Assembly (NCBI GenBank): GCA_900618795.1
Contig: UYJD01000014.1
Location: 218,435 to 242,594, forward strand
Direction of reading: 5' to 3'
DNA: 24,160 nt
Origin: Cyanodermella asteris
Lineage: Eukaryota > Ascomycota > Lecanoromycetes > Ostropales > Stictidaceae
Shown here one piece after another: positions 11,369 to 20,134 of the stretch. The notes below the pieces were generated by a model. The model did no database searches, was not told the DNA's origin, and saw only the letters and a program-made list of their open reading frames with translations. Position numbers and translations under genes: made by a program. Each line of letters opens with the position of its first letter. Position 1 is the stretch's first letter.

Positions 11369-12250
11369 AATTTCGTCAGCGTGATCGGCCAAACCACCAG
11401 AAAAAATTCATTGAGCATTGGCGTCGTCCCCGAGAACAATTCCCGACATTCCATGGCCAAGATACGACGGTGTCGTGCGGCCATTGGTTAGTCAGACGTT
11501 CACAACTGTGTCAAGCCTTGCGATTTCCCGCCGAAAGGGTAGGTGACAAAAAAGACGAGAAGTTTGATTTAAATTTCGTAACGGTCGGGGTGCGCATCAA
11601 ACTCTATTTTGCCCTCCGAGGTGGGCCCGACTTTCTCCCTCCGATTCCAATTCTCGTCGCCACAGGCTCGGCATTGCAGAGTCCGTCTTTACCCGATGTG
11701 CGTGCCGAATTTAATGTCTTGCATCAACAATGCTCGCGGCCTGCTTGATGAGTTACGCAACAATTGACAACGTCGGTCGCGCAGGCTTATCTATATCTCA
11801 ATGAGCCGTAAGGATACGGAGATCATCTGGTTTGCCGCATGGATGAATCATGTTGCTTGCTGATTTCTGATGGACTGCACTTTTCCTGTTTCAATGCACG
11901 ATTAGTACCTGACTCGAAGCTTCACTCGGAAATTTTGAACGACAGGCCTTGTGACGCCTCACTTTCTCCAACTTCATTACAGATCGACGAGCAGTGAGAC
12001 ATCATGCCTCTTCCCGAGCTATCTGATACGAGCAGGACGACGATACTGGTAGCCGTGACCGTGCAGCAGTACGGTATGCGTTGTTCGTCCTGTATGATGC
12101 TTAAGCCTGGCACCGGCAATACGTGAATTCACAATCTGCTCAGTTGTCAAATCATGATGAACAATTCATTGCGTACCTCCCTGCACTGATATTCGTGTAT
12201 CTAAGAACGGAGGCAGCCTTCAGCAAGATTAGCCGCTTGCCAACAACATT

Positions 12251-14662
12251 CTACCATTTGTGCCACGCCTCCAAATTTGTCAAAATGGTACCTTCACCAC
12301 CAGCTTGCCTGTCGGTCAGCTTGCCAATCACGGAAACGGCAAACTCCTCTCCTTGGAGTTCCGCGATTGCCTGTTCCAGAGCTCCAGCTTCGACTACACA
12401 AACCATACCCAACCCCGTGTTGAAGGCAGTCGCAAATTCCACATCCGCAACGTTGCCCGCCCGCTTCAACCACTTGAAGACGGCGGGAACTTCCCAGGTG
12501 CCGACATCAATTTCCGCTGCTAGGTGCTTTGGCAGCATGCGTGGAATGTTGTCCACGAGCCCGCCACCGGTAATGTGTGCCATGCCCTTCAGCAAGTCCT
12601 TTCCCACTGCACGGAGCAGCGGTTTGACGTAGATTCGCGTCGGCGTCAGCAAGTTCTCGCCAACAGTGCTGCCACGAGCCCAGGGCGCATCATCGTGAAA
12701 CGTCAATCCCGCACGCTTGATGATCTTGCGCACGAGCGAGAATCCGTTCGAGTGCACGCCACTGCTGGACAAGCCGATCAGCACATCACCGGCCTTCATG
12801 GCGGCCTTGTCTGGCAAAACAGTCCGTTCCCTTGGTATCGCTCCTACAGCCGTGCCGGTAAGATCATATACATCGCCCGTATCCAGCTGCGATTCACCCA
12901 TGGTGAATATGCCCGGCATTTCCGCCGTCTCGCCGCCAGCGAGCACACATCCAGCTTGACGACAGCCTGTTGTCACACCACGAATTACATCCGCCGCCAC
13001 GTCGACGTCGAGTTTGCCGCACGTGTAGCAGTCGACGAACATGAGAGGTTCTGCGCCTTGGACGACCAGATCGTTGACATTCATGGCCACGCAATCAATG
13101 CCGATGGTGTCGTGGATGCCGACCGCATGCGCGATGTTGAGCTTGGTGCCGACGCCGTCGGTACCGACCACGATATTGGGCGTCTGTGTATATTGTGCGG
13201 CTGCAAGGTCGAAGACGCCGCCAAAGCCTCCGATAGAAGCTTCGGAGCCTGCGCGTTTAGTTGTCTCGACAAGGGGCTTGATGCGCGAGACGAGGGAGTT
13301 GCCCGCTACGACGGACACGCCAGCAGAGGCGTAGGTAAGTGATTCGGACGTCGATGGCTCTTGGGCGTCCCGGTGAAGATCTCGATGAGCGATGTCGCGG
13401 CGGTAGTAAATGTCTTTGAAGTCGCACAGTGACATAGCTGTGTATGCAGCCTCAAGGGCATCTTCGAGCGTCTCGCCGGTGCCATTGACAGCGAGCACAC
13501 GGCCTCCGGACGTTAATAGCTCGCCTGAGCTCGCCTCTCGAGTGGTGCCGGCATGGTAGACGAATGACTCCTCAGGCAATGATTCGGAGTCGATTTGGAT
13601 CGGAAGATTCTTGGGATAGGAGCCTGGATAGCCGGGCGCAGCGGCGATGACGGTGGCAGAAAAGACATCTGGGTGCGTCGCGACCTCGACTGCGTCAAGA
13701 TAGTGACCCGTACATGCCAACATAATCTCCGCAAGATCTGACTTCAGATACGGCAGGATCGTTTCTGTTTCTGGATCGCCAAATCGGACGTTGTATTCGA
13801 GCACCTTTGGGCCTGAATTTGTGATCATGAATCCAGTGAACAGGACACCAACGAAGGGGGTTCGATTGCGTCGCATAGCATCGATGGTGGGCTGCAAGAC
13901 CGTCTCATGGATTGTCTTCACCATAGTGGGCGTTGCAATCTTGCAGGGTGAGTAGCAACCCATTCCACCGGTCATGGGTCCTTGATCGCCATCGAAGATC
14001 TGTTTGTGGTCTTGCGCCGGAGGAAGTGACTTGACCGTGTAGCCGTCGCAGAAGGAGAGCACGCTGAGCTCCTCACCGCGGAGGAACTCTTCAATGACAA
14101 CCTCTTTACCCGCGTCGCCAAACTTCTTGTCGGCCATCATTTCGTCGACGGCAGCATGAGCTTCGGCCTTGGTCTTCGGAATAATGACTCCCTTTCCAGC
14201 AGCCAGGCCACTAGCTTTGATAACCACATCGTGATCCACAGCATCAAGGTAGCCGTGCGCCAAATCAGCATCCGTGAACGTCTTGTACGCAGCCGTAGGG
14301 ATCGAGTTCTGTTTCATGAACTCTTTCGAGAATGCCTTTGAGCCTTCCAACTCTGCAGCCGCCTGTGAGGGGCCAAAGCATGGGATACCAGCCGCTTTGA
14401 GGTGTGTCTCGATACCAGCGACTAGAGGTGCCTCTGGTCCGGGAACGGCGAGGTTGACCCCCTTTTCCTTTGCGAATTTGATCAGGCCGGGAAAGTCGTT
14501 CTCCTTGATGGGCACGTTTTCGACTTTGGCGAGACCATGAGCAGTTCCGCCGTTGCCGGGCGCAACGTAGATGTTACTGACAAGTGGTGATTTGGATAGT
14601 GCTCTTGCGATGGCATGTTCACGGCCGCCGCTGCCCACAAGCAGGATGTTTATGGAGCTCAT
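12251..14662 (-). CDS. ADE5,7: Bifunctional purine enzyme GARS-AIRS (phosphoribosylamine-glycine ligase / phosphoribosylformylglycinamidine cyclo-ligase)
   Basis: Cytosolic enzyme of de novo IMP synthesis. The N-terminal half joins glycine to phosphoribosylamine using ATP (step 2); the C-terminal half closes FGAM to aminoimidazole ribotide (step 5). The protein has 803 residues in one exon, the usual length for the fungal two-domain form. GARS spans about 1-430, with SGGREHA at 11-17, PGPEAPLVAG at 74-83, the ATP-grasp glycine loop SGLAAGKG at 151-158, and EYNVRFGDPETE at 289-300. AIRS spans about 445-803, with GTDGVGTKLNIA at 500-511, AMNVNDLVVQGAEPL at 526-540, AGGETAEMPG at 575-584, SSSGVHSNGFSL at 632-643 and HITGGGLVDNIPR at 696-708. 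The metazoan third domain (GART transformylase) is absent, as usual in fungi. The ATG opens directly on the conserved MSSINILLVGSGGREHA start. It is divergent from SUP45, with a Gcn4/Bas1-type box 109 bases upstream. Confidence 0.97.
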   Translation of the reverse strand: MSSINILLVGSGGREHAIARALSKSPLVSNIYVAPGNGGTAHGLAKVENVPIKENDFPGLIKFAKEKGVNLAVPGPEAPLVAGIETHLKAAGIPCFGPSQAAAELEGSKAFSKEFMKQNSIPTAAYKTFTDADLAHGYLDAVDHDVVIKASGLAAGKGVIIPKTKAEAHAAVDEMMADKKFGDAGKEVVIEEFLRGEELSVLSFCDGYTVKSLPPAQDHKQIFDGDQGPMTGGMGCYSPCKIATPTMVKTIHETVLQPTIDAMRRNRTPFVGVLFTGFMITNSGPKVLEYNVRFGDPETETILPYLKSDLAEIMLACTGHYLDAVEVATHPDVFSATVIAAAPGYPGSYPKNLPIQIDSESLPEESFVYHAGTTREASSGELLTSGGRVLAVNGTGETLEDALEAAYTAMSLCDFKDIYYRRDIAHRDLHRDAQEPSTSESLTYASAGVSVVAGNSLVSRIKPLVETTKRAGSEASIGGFGGVFDLAAAQYTQTPNIVVGTDGVGTKLNIAHAVGIHDTIGIDCVAMNVNDLVVQGAEPLMFVDCYTCGKLDVDVAADVIRGVTTGCRQAGCVLAGGETAEMPGIFTMGESQLDTGDVYDLTGTAVGAIPRERTVLPDKAAMKAGDVLIGLSSSGVHSNGFSLVRKIIKRAGLTFHDDAPWARGSTVGENLLTPTRIYVKPLLRAVGKDLLKGMAHITGGGLVDNIPRMLPKHLAAEIDVGTWEVPAVFKWLKRAGNVADVEFATAFNTGLGMVCVVEAGALEQAIAELQGEEFAVSVIGKLTDRQAGGEGTILTNLEAWHKW

Positions 14663-15495
14663 GGCGAGGAGTCTCCCCGGATTGAGGGGCTCTTATTCTT
14701 TAACAAACTCAATCAGACATGAAATTGTAAGATGGAGCTGTGTTTATTGTTGGCAAGCCGCAGCTCCTGGTGAGTCAATGGCGTCGTCAGGACCACGACG
14801 GTGCTGAAAAACGAAAAAATTTTGGGGCTCCCTTTTTCAGTGGACAGTATCGGTACAATCTGGATGTGGGAAACAGTGGGTTGATGCGACGGTTATCTTG
14901 CCGGAGGAGATCAGATGGAAAGGTCAAGGTTCATACACAAGTAAAGGACTCAATTCTTCATGTTTCGTTAAGACGAGCCAGCCAATGGCTGGTGGAAAAG
15001 GCCAAACTCTCGATGTCTTCACCTCGATAGACATTCTGTATCGGAATGCGGGGGGACATTCCGCCGGGGGGGTTTTCCGTCGAAGAAATTTTTTTTTTCT
15101 GGAAGAGAGAAGAGAGGTGGGCTGCTGGGGTTGGCTCAAGTGCGGGCGCCCTCGTCACTCGTCAGGCACGAACAAGAAACAGCGGGCTCAGTGGGCATAG
15201 CGGGCAAGACCGCCGCCGCACCGTCAGCGGGCCAACCAGCCCTGTTGTCACACGCATGCTTGGCTTCGATTCTTTGCCGACATTCGAGCGACAGGTTACA
15301 ACTCGCATACACGCTCGCCACCTCCTTCATACTCTCAGCGGCGACTTGCGCAGTGTGTGTCCTGGCCTGTGCCATCGTCAGAAGGTCGTTGTTCGTCCTG
15401 CATACCTTTTCAGGCATCCTCTCCTTTGTGTGCTCATCGGGCTTTTTCGCATACGCTCCGGAGGGCCCCGCACAGTCAGTCGGTAGCCCGCAACC
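14663..15495. promoter_or_regulatory. Divergent promoter region of ADE5,7 and SUP45
   Basis: These 833 bases separate two start codons facing away from each other, so both promoters and leaders must lie here. Visible elements are the TGACTCA box at 14771-14777 near the ADE5,7 side, and a T10 tract (15089-15098) after a G-rich run near the middle, a possible nucleosome-excluding poly(dA:dT) element. The sequence before the SUP45 ATG is pyrimidine-rich, and the ATG context is CAACCATG. No further gene is visible: the open frames here are antisense or out-of-frame shadows running into SUP45. Confidence 0.65.
14771..14777 (-). promoter_or_regulatory. TGACTCA box (Gcn4/CpcA or Bas1 type) upstream of ADE5,7
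   Basis: Read in the direction of ADE5,7, this is a perfect TGACTCA ending 109 bases before the ATG. Gcn4-family factors (CpcA/CPC1 in filamentous fungi) bind TGACTCA, and yeast ADE genes use the overlapping Bas1 core TGACTC. I noticed no other full match in the window, although about three are expected by chance in 24 kb. The support comes mainly from position and gene identity. Confidence 0.5.
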
Positions 15496-16806
15496 ATGTC
15501 CTCCCAACAGAACGCCCAGGGCGAGGCCGAGAAGAATATCGAGATATGGAAGGTCAAGAAACTCATCAAGAGTCTGACGGAGGCTAGGGGCAACGGCACG
15601 TCCATGATCTCGCTCATCCTCCCACCGAAGGATCAGGTCTCGAGAGCGGCGAAAATGTTGGCTGAAGAGTTTGGTACTGCTAGTAACATCAAGTCTCGAG
15701 TCAACAGACAATCTGTCTTGTCCGCCATCACATCCACCCAGCAGCGTCTTAAGCTTTACAACAAGGTCCCTCCGAACGGACTTGTCGTCTACTGCGGCGA
15801 AATCATCACCTCCGAAGGCAAGGAAAAGAAGCTCAACATCGACTTTGAACCGTTCAAGCCCATCAACACCTCGCTATATCTTTGCGACAACAAGTTCCAC
15901 ACGGAAGCCTTGAGCGAACTTCTGGAGTCCGACCAGAAGTTCGGTTTCATCATCATGGACGGTAACGGAGCCCTCTTCGGAACGCTCAGTGGAAACACCC
16001 GTGACATCCTGCACAAATTTACCGTCGATCTCCCAAAGAAGCACGGTCGTGGTGGTCAATCTGCGTTGCGTTTTGCACGTCTCCGTGAAGAGAAGCGTCA
16101 CAACTATGTGCGCAAGGTTGCCGAAGTGGCCGTTCAGAACTTCATCACAAACGACAAGGTGAACGTTGCAGGCTTGATCCTTGCAGGTTCTGCCGATTTC
16201 AAGACCGAACTCAACCAGTCTGACATGTTCGATGGGCGTCTGCAGGCCAAGGTCATCAAGGTCGTTGATGTGTCATACGGTGGTGAGAACGGCTTCAACC
16301 AGGCCATCGAGCTGTCAGCGGAGACCTTGAGCAATGTCAAGTTTATCCAGGAGAAGAAATTGATTGGCAAGTACTTTGAGGAGATTAGCCAAGACAGCGG
16401 AAAGGTCTGCTATGGAGTCGAAGATACGCTCAAGGCTTTGGAAGCTGGTGCGGCAGAGACCGTGATCGTCTACGAAAACATGGAGGTCACCCGCTGGGTG
16501 CTGAAGAATACCGAAGGAGACCAGATTGTCCTGCATACGAGCAAACAGCAAGAGCAGCAGCGCGAGCAATTCATGGACAAGACGACGGGTCAGGAGATGG
16601 AAATTGTCGAACAAACGTCCTTCCTGGAGTGGATCGCAGAAAAGTACAAGGACTTCGGGGCTCAGCTAGAGTTCATTTCTGATCGTTCATCCGAGGGTAA
16701 CCAGTTTGTAAAAGGATTCGGTGGAATTGGAGCGATCCTCCGCTACAAGCTCAACTTTGAGCAGCTTGCCGAGGTTGATGACGACGACGAGTTCTACGAC
16801 GATTGA
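15496..16806 (+). CDS. SUP45: Eukaryotic release factor eRF1
   Basis: Recognises all three stop codons in the ribosomal A site and, with eRF3, triggers release of the finished protein. It has 436 residues in a single exon, the normal length. Domain 1 carries GTS (34-36), NIKS (64-67) and YLCDNKF (128-134), the three elements that read the stop codon. Domain 2 carries the catalytic GGQ loop (G186, G187, Q188), whose glutamine contacts the peptidyl-transferase centre. Domain 3, from about 275, ends in the acidic [11 protein letters not shown] tail typical of eRF1 and linked to eRF3 binding. All key residues are standard, so a standard genetic code is expected. The ATG at 15496 gives the usual short N-terminus before [11 protein letters not shown]. 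The gene is divergent from ADE5,7 and convergent with BMT2. Confidence 0.98.
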   Translation: MSSQQNAQGEAEKNIEIWKVKKLIKSLTEARGNGTSMISLILPPKDQVSRAAKMLAEEFGTASNIKSRVNRQSVLSAITSTQQRLKLYNKVPPNGLVVYCGEIITSEGKEKKLNIDFEPFKPINTSLYLCDNKFHTEALSELLESDQKFGFIIMDGNGALFGTLSGNTRDILHKFTVDLPKKHGRGGQSALRFARLREEKRHNYVRKVAEVAVQNFITNDKVNVAGLILAGSADFKTELNQSDMFDGRLQAKVIKVVDVSYGGENGFNQAIELSAETLSNVKFIQEKKLIGKYFEEISQDSGKVCYGVEDTLKALEAGAAETVIVYENMEVTRWVLKNTEGDQIVLHTSKQQEQQREQFMDKTTGQEMEIVEQTSFLEWIAEKYKDFGAQLEFISDRSSEGNQFVKGFGGIGAILRYKLNFEQLAEVDDDDEFYDD

Positions 16807-17381
16807 CGGTTGAGCGACCTCGCTGATAAGCGCGAGGGAGAATATCAAAAGCTAGACGCTGTGGCCCCAGCGACTCCAGCAGCTCCCCGCGCCGAGCAGA
16901 CATCTGCTCTCAAATTCAGGGCCCCAGCCAGGGTGCCAGATGGGGAAGCTTCTTGCCCCTTGACGGTCTCGACCAAGGACGTTTCGTCCAAGTCTTTCCA
17001 GTGTATGTCACCCGAGGCAAATTACTTATGGAGCCTTGTGCTAACAGAAGAAAGTCGTTCAGAGCTTGGCAAGCATGCTTATGCATGAATATACGAATCT
17101 CGCAGTGGTTGCCTTCGCGACAAGATCCAGCCAAAACCCCAAACGACGAGATCACCCATTTGTTGCATTCGTGCCATATGGCAAGTCCTATGGCTAACAT
17201 TTGTGTTGGTCCCCTCCCGAGGCACCATATGTCTGACTGGTCGAGGGGGCTGCGAGTGCCGACACTTGTGTACGGCTGGTGGAAGTAAGGAGAGTTGCAG
17301 CCCATGGAGCTGGATAGAAGGAAAATAGCGAAGTAAAGCATGCTTATGCTCTAGCGACTGAGTAACATGAATGGAGCAGCT
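16807..17381. other. Convergent 3' region between SUP45 and BMT2
   Basis: The 575 bases hold the 3' untranslated regions of two converging genes. A 141-codon ATG-started frame on the minus strand (16916-17341) has no family resemblance and sits where BMT2 3' sequence is expected, so I do not call it a gene. A 14-base direct repeat (17071-17084 and 17336-17349) is within chance expectation for this window. No clear terminator or polyadenylation hexamer stands out. Confidence 0.5.
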
Positions 17382-18254
17382 TCAATCGAGCACGATGGCG
17401 AAGTTATTAAGGTGCCCTCCTTGACGCAGTTCTCTCTTCGGGAATCTCTTCGCCGACGACGGGCCAGTCCTTTCCCCTGTCCACTTGTGATAATAATACA
17501 CTAGCTTCGGTGTCACCTTGCTTTTGACCATCGTGTAGCCCACGCTTTGCATCATGGCGAGCAGAGTCGGCTCATCCAAATACCTCGAATTCTTGACACA
17601 GGGGGCAGGAAGAACAAGAAAGATGCCAGGCACTGCCGCCGTCTCGTACTGCTGACTAGTACGGAGGAGGCTGCAAGTTCTTTTGAGCATGTCGCCACGA
17701 CCAGCAGAATCTGGAACGTAGTTGACCACGAGACTTAGACTGATAACATCAAAACCCTCCACCTGCAAATTCGACGGAGACGGAATTGGCCTCTCCATGA
17801 AGTCTTGTTGCAGAATATCTGCGTGCTGCGAGTTCAAATCAATCCTCACCATCTCGAACAATCCGCTTCGCGTACATGCATTGTCGACCCTCAACGACCC
17901 GACCTCCAGCATCCGCAGCCTGTGTGTAGCATTTCCGTGGCCCGTCAAGTCGCGAATCCAGTCCACAAGAACCTTGCTAGAGTCGCCGCCCCGATCGACT
18001 GCTTGCCCCTGGATGCTGGCTTTCTGGTATGCGTCCAGACCGCCCAGAGATTCAATTTGCCGCTCGAGTGCGGCCACTTTGCTCGAGTCGTTGGCAGTTT
18101 TGGCTTGTTTGAGCTGCTTCTGAAGGGTATGATGCGTCCGAATCAGGGTCCGAGTAGCTTTGGAGGACATGGACTTGATGGTGTTGGGGGTTGAGATCCG
18201 GGGGCGGGAGCTCGAGAGGAGCTTCTTACCTCCATTTCGTTTGCCAGGCGCCAT
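17382..18254 (-). CDS. BMT2: 25S rRNA adenine-N1 methyltransferase, Bmt2 family
   Basis: Nucleolar SAM-dependent enzyme; in yeast Bmt2 makes m1A2142 in 25S rRNA of the 60S subunit. It has 290 residues in one exon. The N-terminus is basic (MAPGKRNGGKK), then a helical stretch, then the Rossmann core: MLEVGSL (115-121, SAM motif I), RIDLNSQH (137-144), QQDFMERPIP (149-158), ISLSLVVNYVPD (171-182), RGDMLKRTC (186-194) and VLPAPCVKNSRYL (214-226). The order and wording match yeast Bmt2 as I recall it. I chose the ATG at 18254 because the protein then begins with the basic segment and has G at +4. An in-frame ATG at 18386 would add 44 residues but has a poor context and an unremarkable extension. 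The gene is divergent from RPL25, another 60S gene. Confidence 0.9.
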   Translation of the reverse strand: MAPGKRNGGKKLLSSSRPRISTPNTIKSMSSKATRTLIRTHHTLQKQLKQAKTANDSSKVAALERQIESLGGLDAYQKASIQGQAVDRGGDSSKVLVDWIRDLTGHGNATHRLRMLEVGSLRVDNACTRSGLFEMVRIDLNSQHADILQQDFMERPIPSPSNLQVEGFDVISLSLVVNYVPDSAGRGDMLKRTCSLLRTSQQYETAAVPGIFLVLPAPCVKNSRYLDEPTLLAMMQSVGYTMVKSKVTPKLVYYYHKWTGERTGPSSAKRFPKRELRQGGHLNNFAIVLD

Positions 18255-18726
18255 TGGTGAGACTTGGAGGTCGTTCGGAAGCCAGACTTGAATTTGGAAC
18301 AGCTTCGTCAAACAGAGAAAACTTGGAGGGCGAAGACTCGTTGGTTCACGGTTCAGGTACTGTGAGGTCCCGAAGATCGTAGTCATGAAGGCCAAGCAGG
18401 AGGGATAAAGGTAAAAGGTGAGGGCCCAGGTTGTGTTACCTTCATAGTGACGCCCTCATAGACACCGACGCTCGTGCGCCGCCGGCCTTGACCCGTCTGA
18501 TGTTATAATCGCGAGACACAGCGATTTTATCACTTCGGCATACTGCAGACAGAAGCAAGGTCAATGCTCACCGGAAGACATCTCCGCTCACTGAAGCATC
18601 TCGGCGGCACGTTCCGCCGGACAGCCCTAGAACTCCACAACTCCACTACAGGCGATTGACGCCGAACTTTTCGTACTATTCCGCTCAACGAAATACCAAG
18701 TCGCCAGTTCACTAACAATCGCAGCA
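18255..18726. promoter_or_regulatory. Divergent promoter region of BMT2 and RPL25
   Basis: These 472 bases separate the start codons of two 60S-subunit genes transcribed away from each other. The part next to RPL25 looks like a ribosomal-protein leader, with pyrimidine-rich patches and a possible leader intron. I do not recognise a specific ribosomal-protein promoter box. If BMT2 starts at the upstream ATG (18386), the shared region shrinks to 340 bases. Confidence 0.6.
18673..18724 (+). other. Candidate intron in the RPL25 5' leader
   Basis: The stretch begins GTACTA, has CACTAAC as a branch-point-like sequence at 18708-18714, and ends GCAG two bases before the RPL25 ATG. Its length of 52 bases fits the introns seen elsewhere in this window. 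The acceptor and branch point look good; the donor is only moderate. Translation is unaffected either way. Confidence 0.3.
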
Positions 18727-19428
18727 ATGGCACCAAAGAAGGGTAAGCAAACAGCTCTACCCACCGCTGCGACCAGCCATTCCCAGTCTCGAGGCATGGA
18801 TTGAAAAGAAGAGCGTGGAACGGGAAACTGCACACGTCTTTGCTCACCATGGCGTAAGAGCTGGGATGGCGGCGCAAGCCAAATACAATCATCTCTTGCA
18901 AACAGAGCGCTGACTTCAGCACCGTTATAGCCGGTACTAAGGATGGCAAAGCCAAGGCAGCTTCTGCCTCAAAGGCCGTCCTCAAGGGTGTGAGTACAAT
19001 CCCGACGCACCGCTGAATCCTGTCGCGAGAGACTAACATTGCTACAGGGCAACGCCTTGAAGACCCGTAAGGTCAGATTGAACACCAGCTTCCACCGCCC
19101 GAAGACCCTCTCTCTCTCCAGATCTCCCAAGTACCCGCGCAAGTCGATCCCTCACGAGACCCGCCTCGACCCGTACAAGATCATCATCCACCCTCTCAAC
19201 ACCGAGAGCGCGATGAAGAAGATTGAGGAGAACAACACTCTTGTCTTCATTTGCGACGTCAAGGCCAACAAGCGCCAGATCAAGCAGGCCCTCAAGACTC
19301 TTTACGACGTCGACTGCCTCAAGGTCAACACTCTCATCAGGCCCGACGGCAAGAAGAAGGCTTTCTGCCGCCTCACTGCCGATGTCGACGCTCTTGACAT
19401 CGCCGCCAACAAGCTGTCCATCGTCTAA
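18727..19428 (+). CDS. RPL25: 60S ribosomal protein uL23 (L25/L23a), three exons
   Basis: Large-subunit protein at the tunnel exit, where it docks signal recognition particle and other nascent-chain factors. Exon 1 is 18727-18742 (MAPKK plus one base), exon 2 is 18931-18989, and exon 3 is 19048-19428; joined they give 151 residues. Intron 1 (188 bases) starts GTAAGC, has CTGAC at 18909-18913 and ends TATAG. A closer CAG at 18917-18919 would lead into a stop codon. Intron 2 (58 bases) starts GTGAGT, has CTAAC and ends ACAG. The N-terminal 25 residues are the usual Lys/Ala-rich extension. The body carries RRPK-like FHRPKTL, PKYPRKS, the highly conserved [16 protein letters not shown] and [15 protein letters not shown]. 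Codons in exon 3 are strongly biased to C-ending forms, as in highly expressed genes. Splice sites are inferred from frame and homology. Confidence 0.95.
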
Positions 19429-19757
19429 GGTTTTGCATTAAAAAAAGGGAAGGCGTCCGGCGGTACCTATAGCGGTAGCGAACTTTTTGCACTAGCTCAT
19501 GAGCGCAATGAAAAGGGATTGAGCCGATTCGATTTATGATATCCATGAATGCATCGCCCTAAGAGGGGAACTTTCAAACTTTCACCAGACTGCAGCCCTG
19601 TATTCATGTGGCCATTAACGGCCATCGAGAGTGCTCTTCCGTTCATCTTGCGCGTTATCGTACATTCTGCTCGCTGTATACTGATGCTTGAACGTATAAA
19701 GATTCCATCGCTACGGTATAGACCCTTGATTATTGGCTTCCAATAATATCCCCCTTC
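19429..19757. other. Convergent 3' region between RPL25 and the TIM8-like gene
   Basis: These 329 bases lie between two converging stop codons. Just after the RPL25 stop is an A-rich run (19438-19446) followed by GGGAAGG. I see no further gene or RNA here. Confidence 0.55.
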
Positions 19758-20134
19758 TCAACCAAAGAACCCTTTACCGGAGGGCGCAGCCTGCTGTGCT
19801 CCGCTGAGGTTTTTGAAAATGCTGGTCTGGGCATCGAGCCAGCGCCCAACACAGTTCTGAGCGCAGCTCTGCTCGCCCAAGGATAGCGAGTCCGTGGTAA
19901 TCTTTCCTGTAACGCACTTCGCGAAGCAGGTAGCAGATAGGCTGTGTACAACTGTTGGAAGCGCTTAGTAAGGCAGTCAAGATAGCAATGTCATGGAAGT
20001 CGATTTGGAAACATACTTTCACTGACTTGAGCCTGCTGTTGCGAGCGTTGTAAAAGCGTTGCAACCTCCTGCTTCTCAGCTGGGGACAGGTTCTGAATCG
20101 CGGGCGCGAGCTCTGCGCCATCGAGGCCGTCCAT
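19758..20134 (-). CDS. TIM8: Small Tim chaperone, Tim8-like, two exons
   Basis: Small Tim proteins are intermembrane-space chaperones that carry hydrophobic precursors to the inner membrane; Tim8 works in a hexamer with Tim13. Neither exon is conspicuous alone, but joined they give 103 residues. Exon 1 (20134-20017) encodes 39 residues beginning MDGLDGAELAPAIQNLS. A 65-base intron (20016-19952) starts GTATGT and ends ACAG, with TACTAAG as a branch candidate. Exon 2 (19951-19758) carries the twin CX3C signature: CFAKC, sixteen residues, then CAQNC, followed by VGRWLDAQTSIFKNL. The spacing and flanking words (VHSLSATCF, NCV.R.LD) fit Tim8 better than Tim9, Tim10 or Tim13, but assignment within the family is less sure than the family itself. 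The C-terminus ends GKGFFG, longer than yeast Tim8. No presequence is visible, as expected for MIA-imported proteins. The gene is divergent from LOC1. Confidence 0.88.

Larger units (their letters stand above)
5127..12250. other. About 7.1 kb with no recognisable gene, between creA and ADE5,7
   Basis: I read all long frames on both strands and found no family resemblance. Frames are mostly under 180 codons, lie over similar frames on the opposite strand, and often open on non-ATG codons. Composition is balanced, so this is not a mass of AT-rich repeat-mutated DNA. Contents I can name are simple repeats at 5357-5373, 5905-5934 and 11344-11368, and a weak Zn(II)2Cys6-like fragment at 10336-10422. 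One short frame, 9942-10199 (-, 85 codons, ATG start, mixed acidic composition), looks a little more protein-like than the rest but matches nothing I know. The stretch could be a long creA regulatory region, hold non-coding transcripts or heavily spliced orphan genes, or be decayed genes. I cannot choose between these. Confidence 0.5.

Noticed and set aside
11233-11484. Minus-strand frame with zinc-dehydrogenase-like words
   Set aside because: The apparent similarity is limited to scattered residues, the frame is interrupted on both sides, and part of it comes from the 9-base tandem repeat.
12524-13342. 272-codon plus-strand frame
   Set aside because: It lies wholly antisense to the AIRS half of ADE5,7, opens inside that gene, and has no family resemblance. 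It is a codon-bias shadow.
15136-15711. 191-codon minus-strand frame across the start of SUP45
   Set aside because: Antisense to the eRF1 N-terminus and its leader; composition is that of a shadow frame and no domain is visible.
16916-17341. 141-codon minus-strand frame just downstream of BMT2
   Set aside because: It sits in the convergent 3' regions of BMT2 and SUP45 with no family resemblance, and eukaryotic genes of this kind are not operonic.
17071-17349. 14-base direct repeat AAGCATGCTTATGC (17071-17084 and 17336-17349)
   Set aside because: One pair of identical 14-mers is about what chance gives in 24 kb, and nothing between the copies suggests an insertion.
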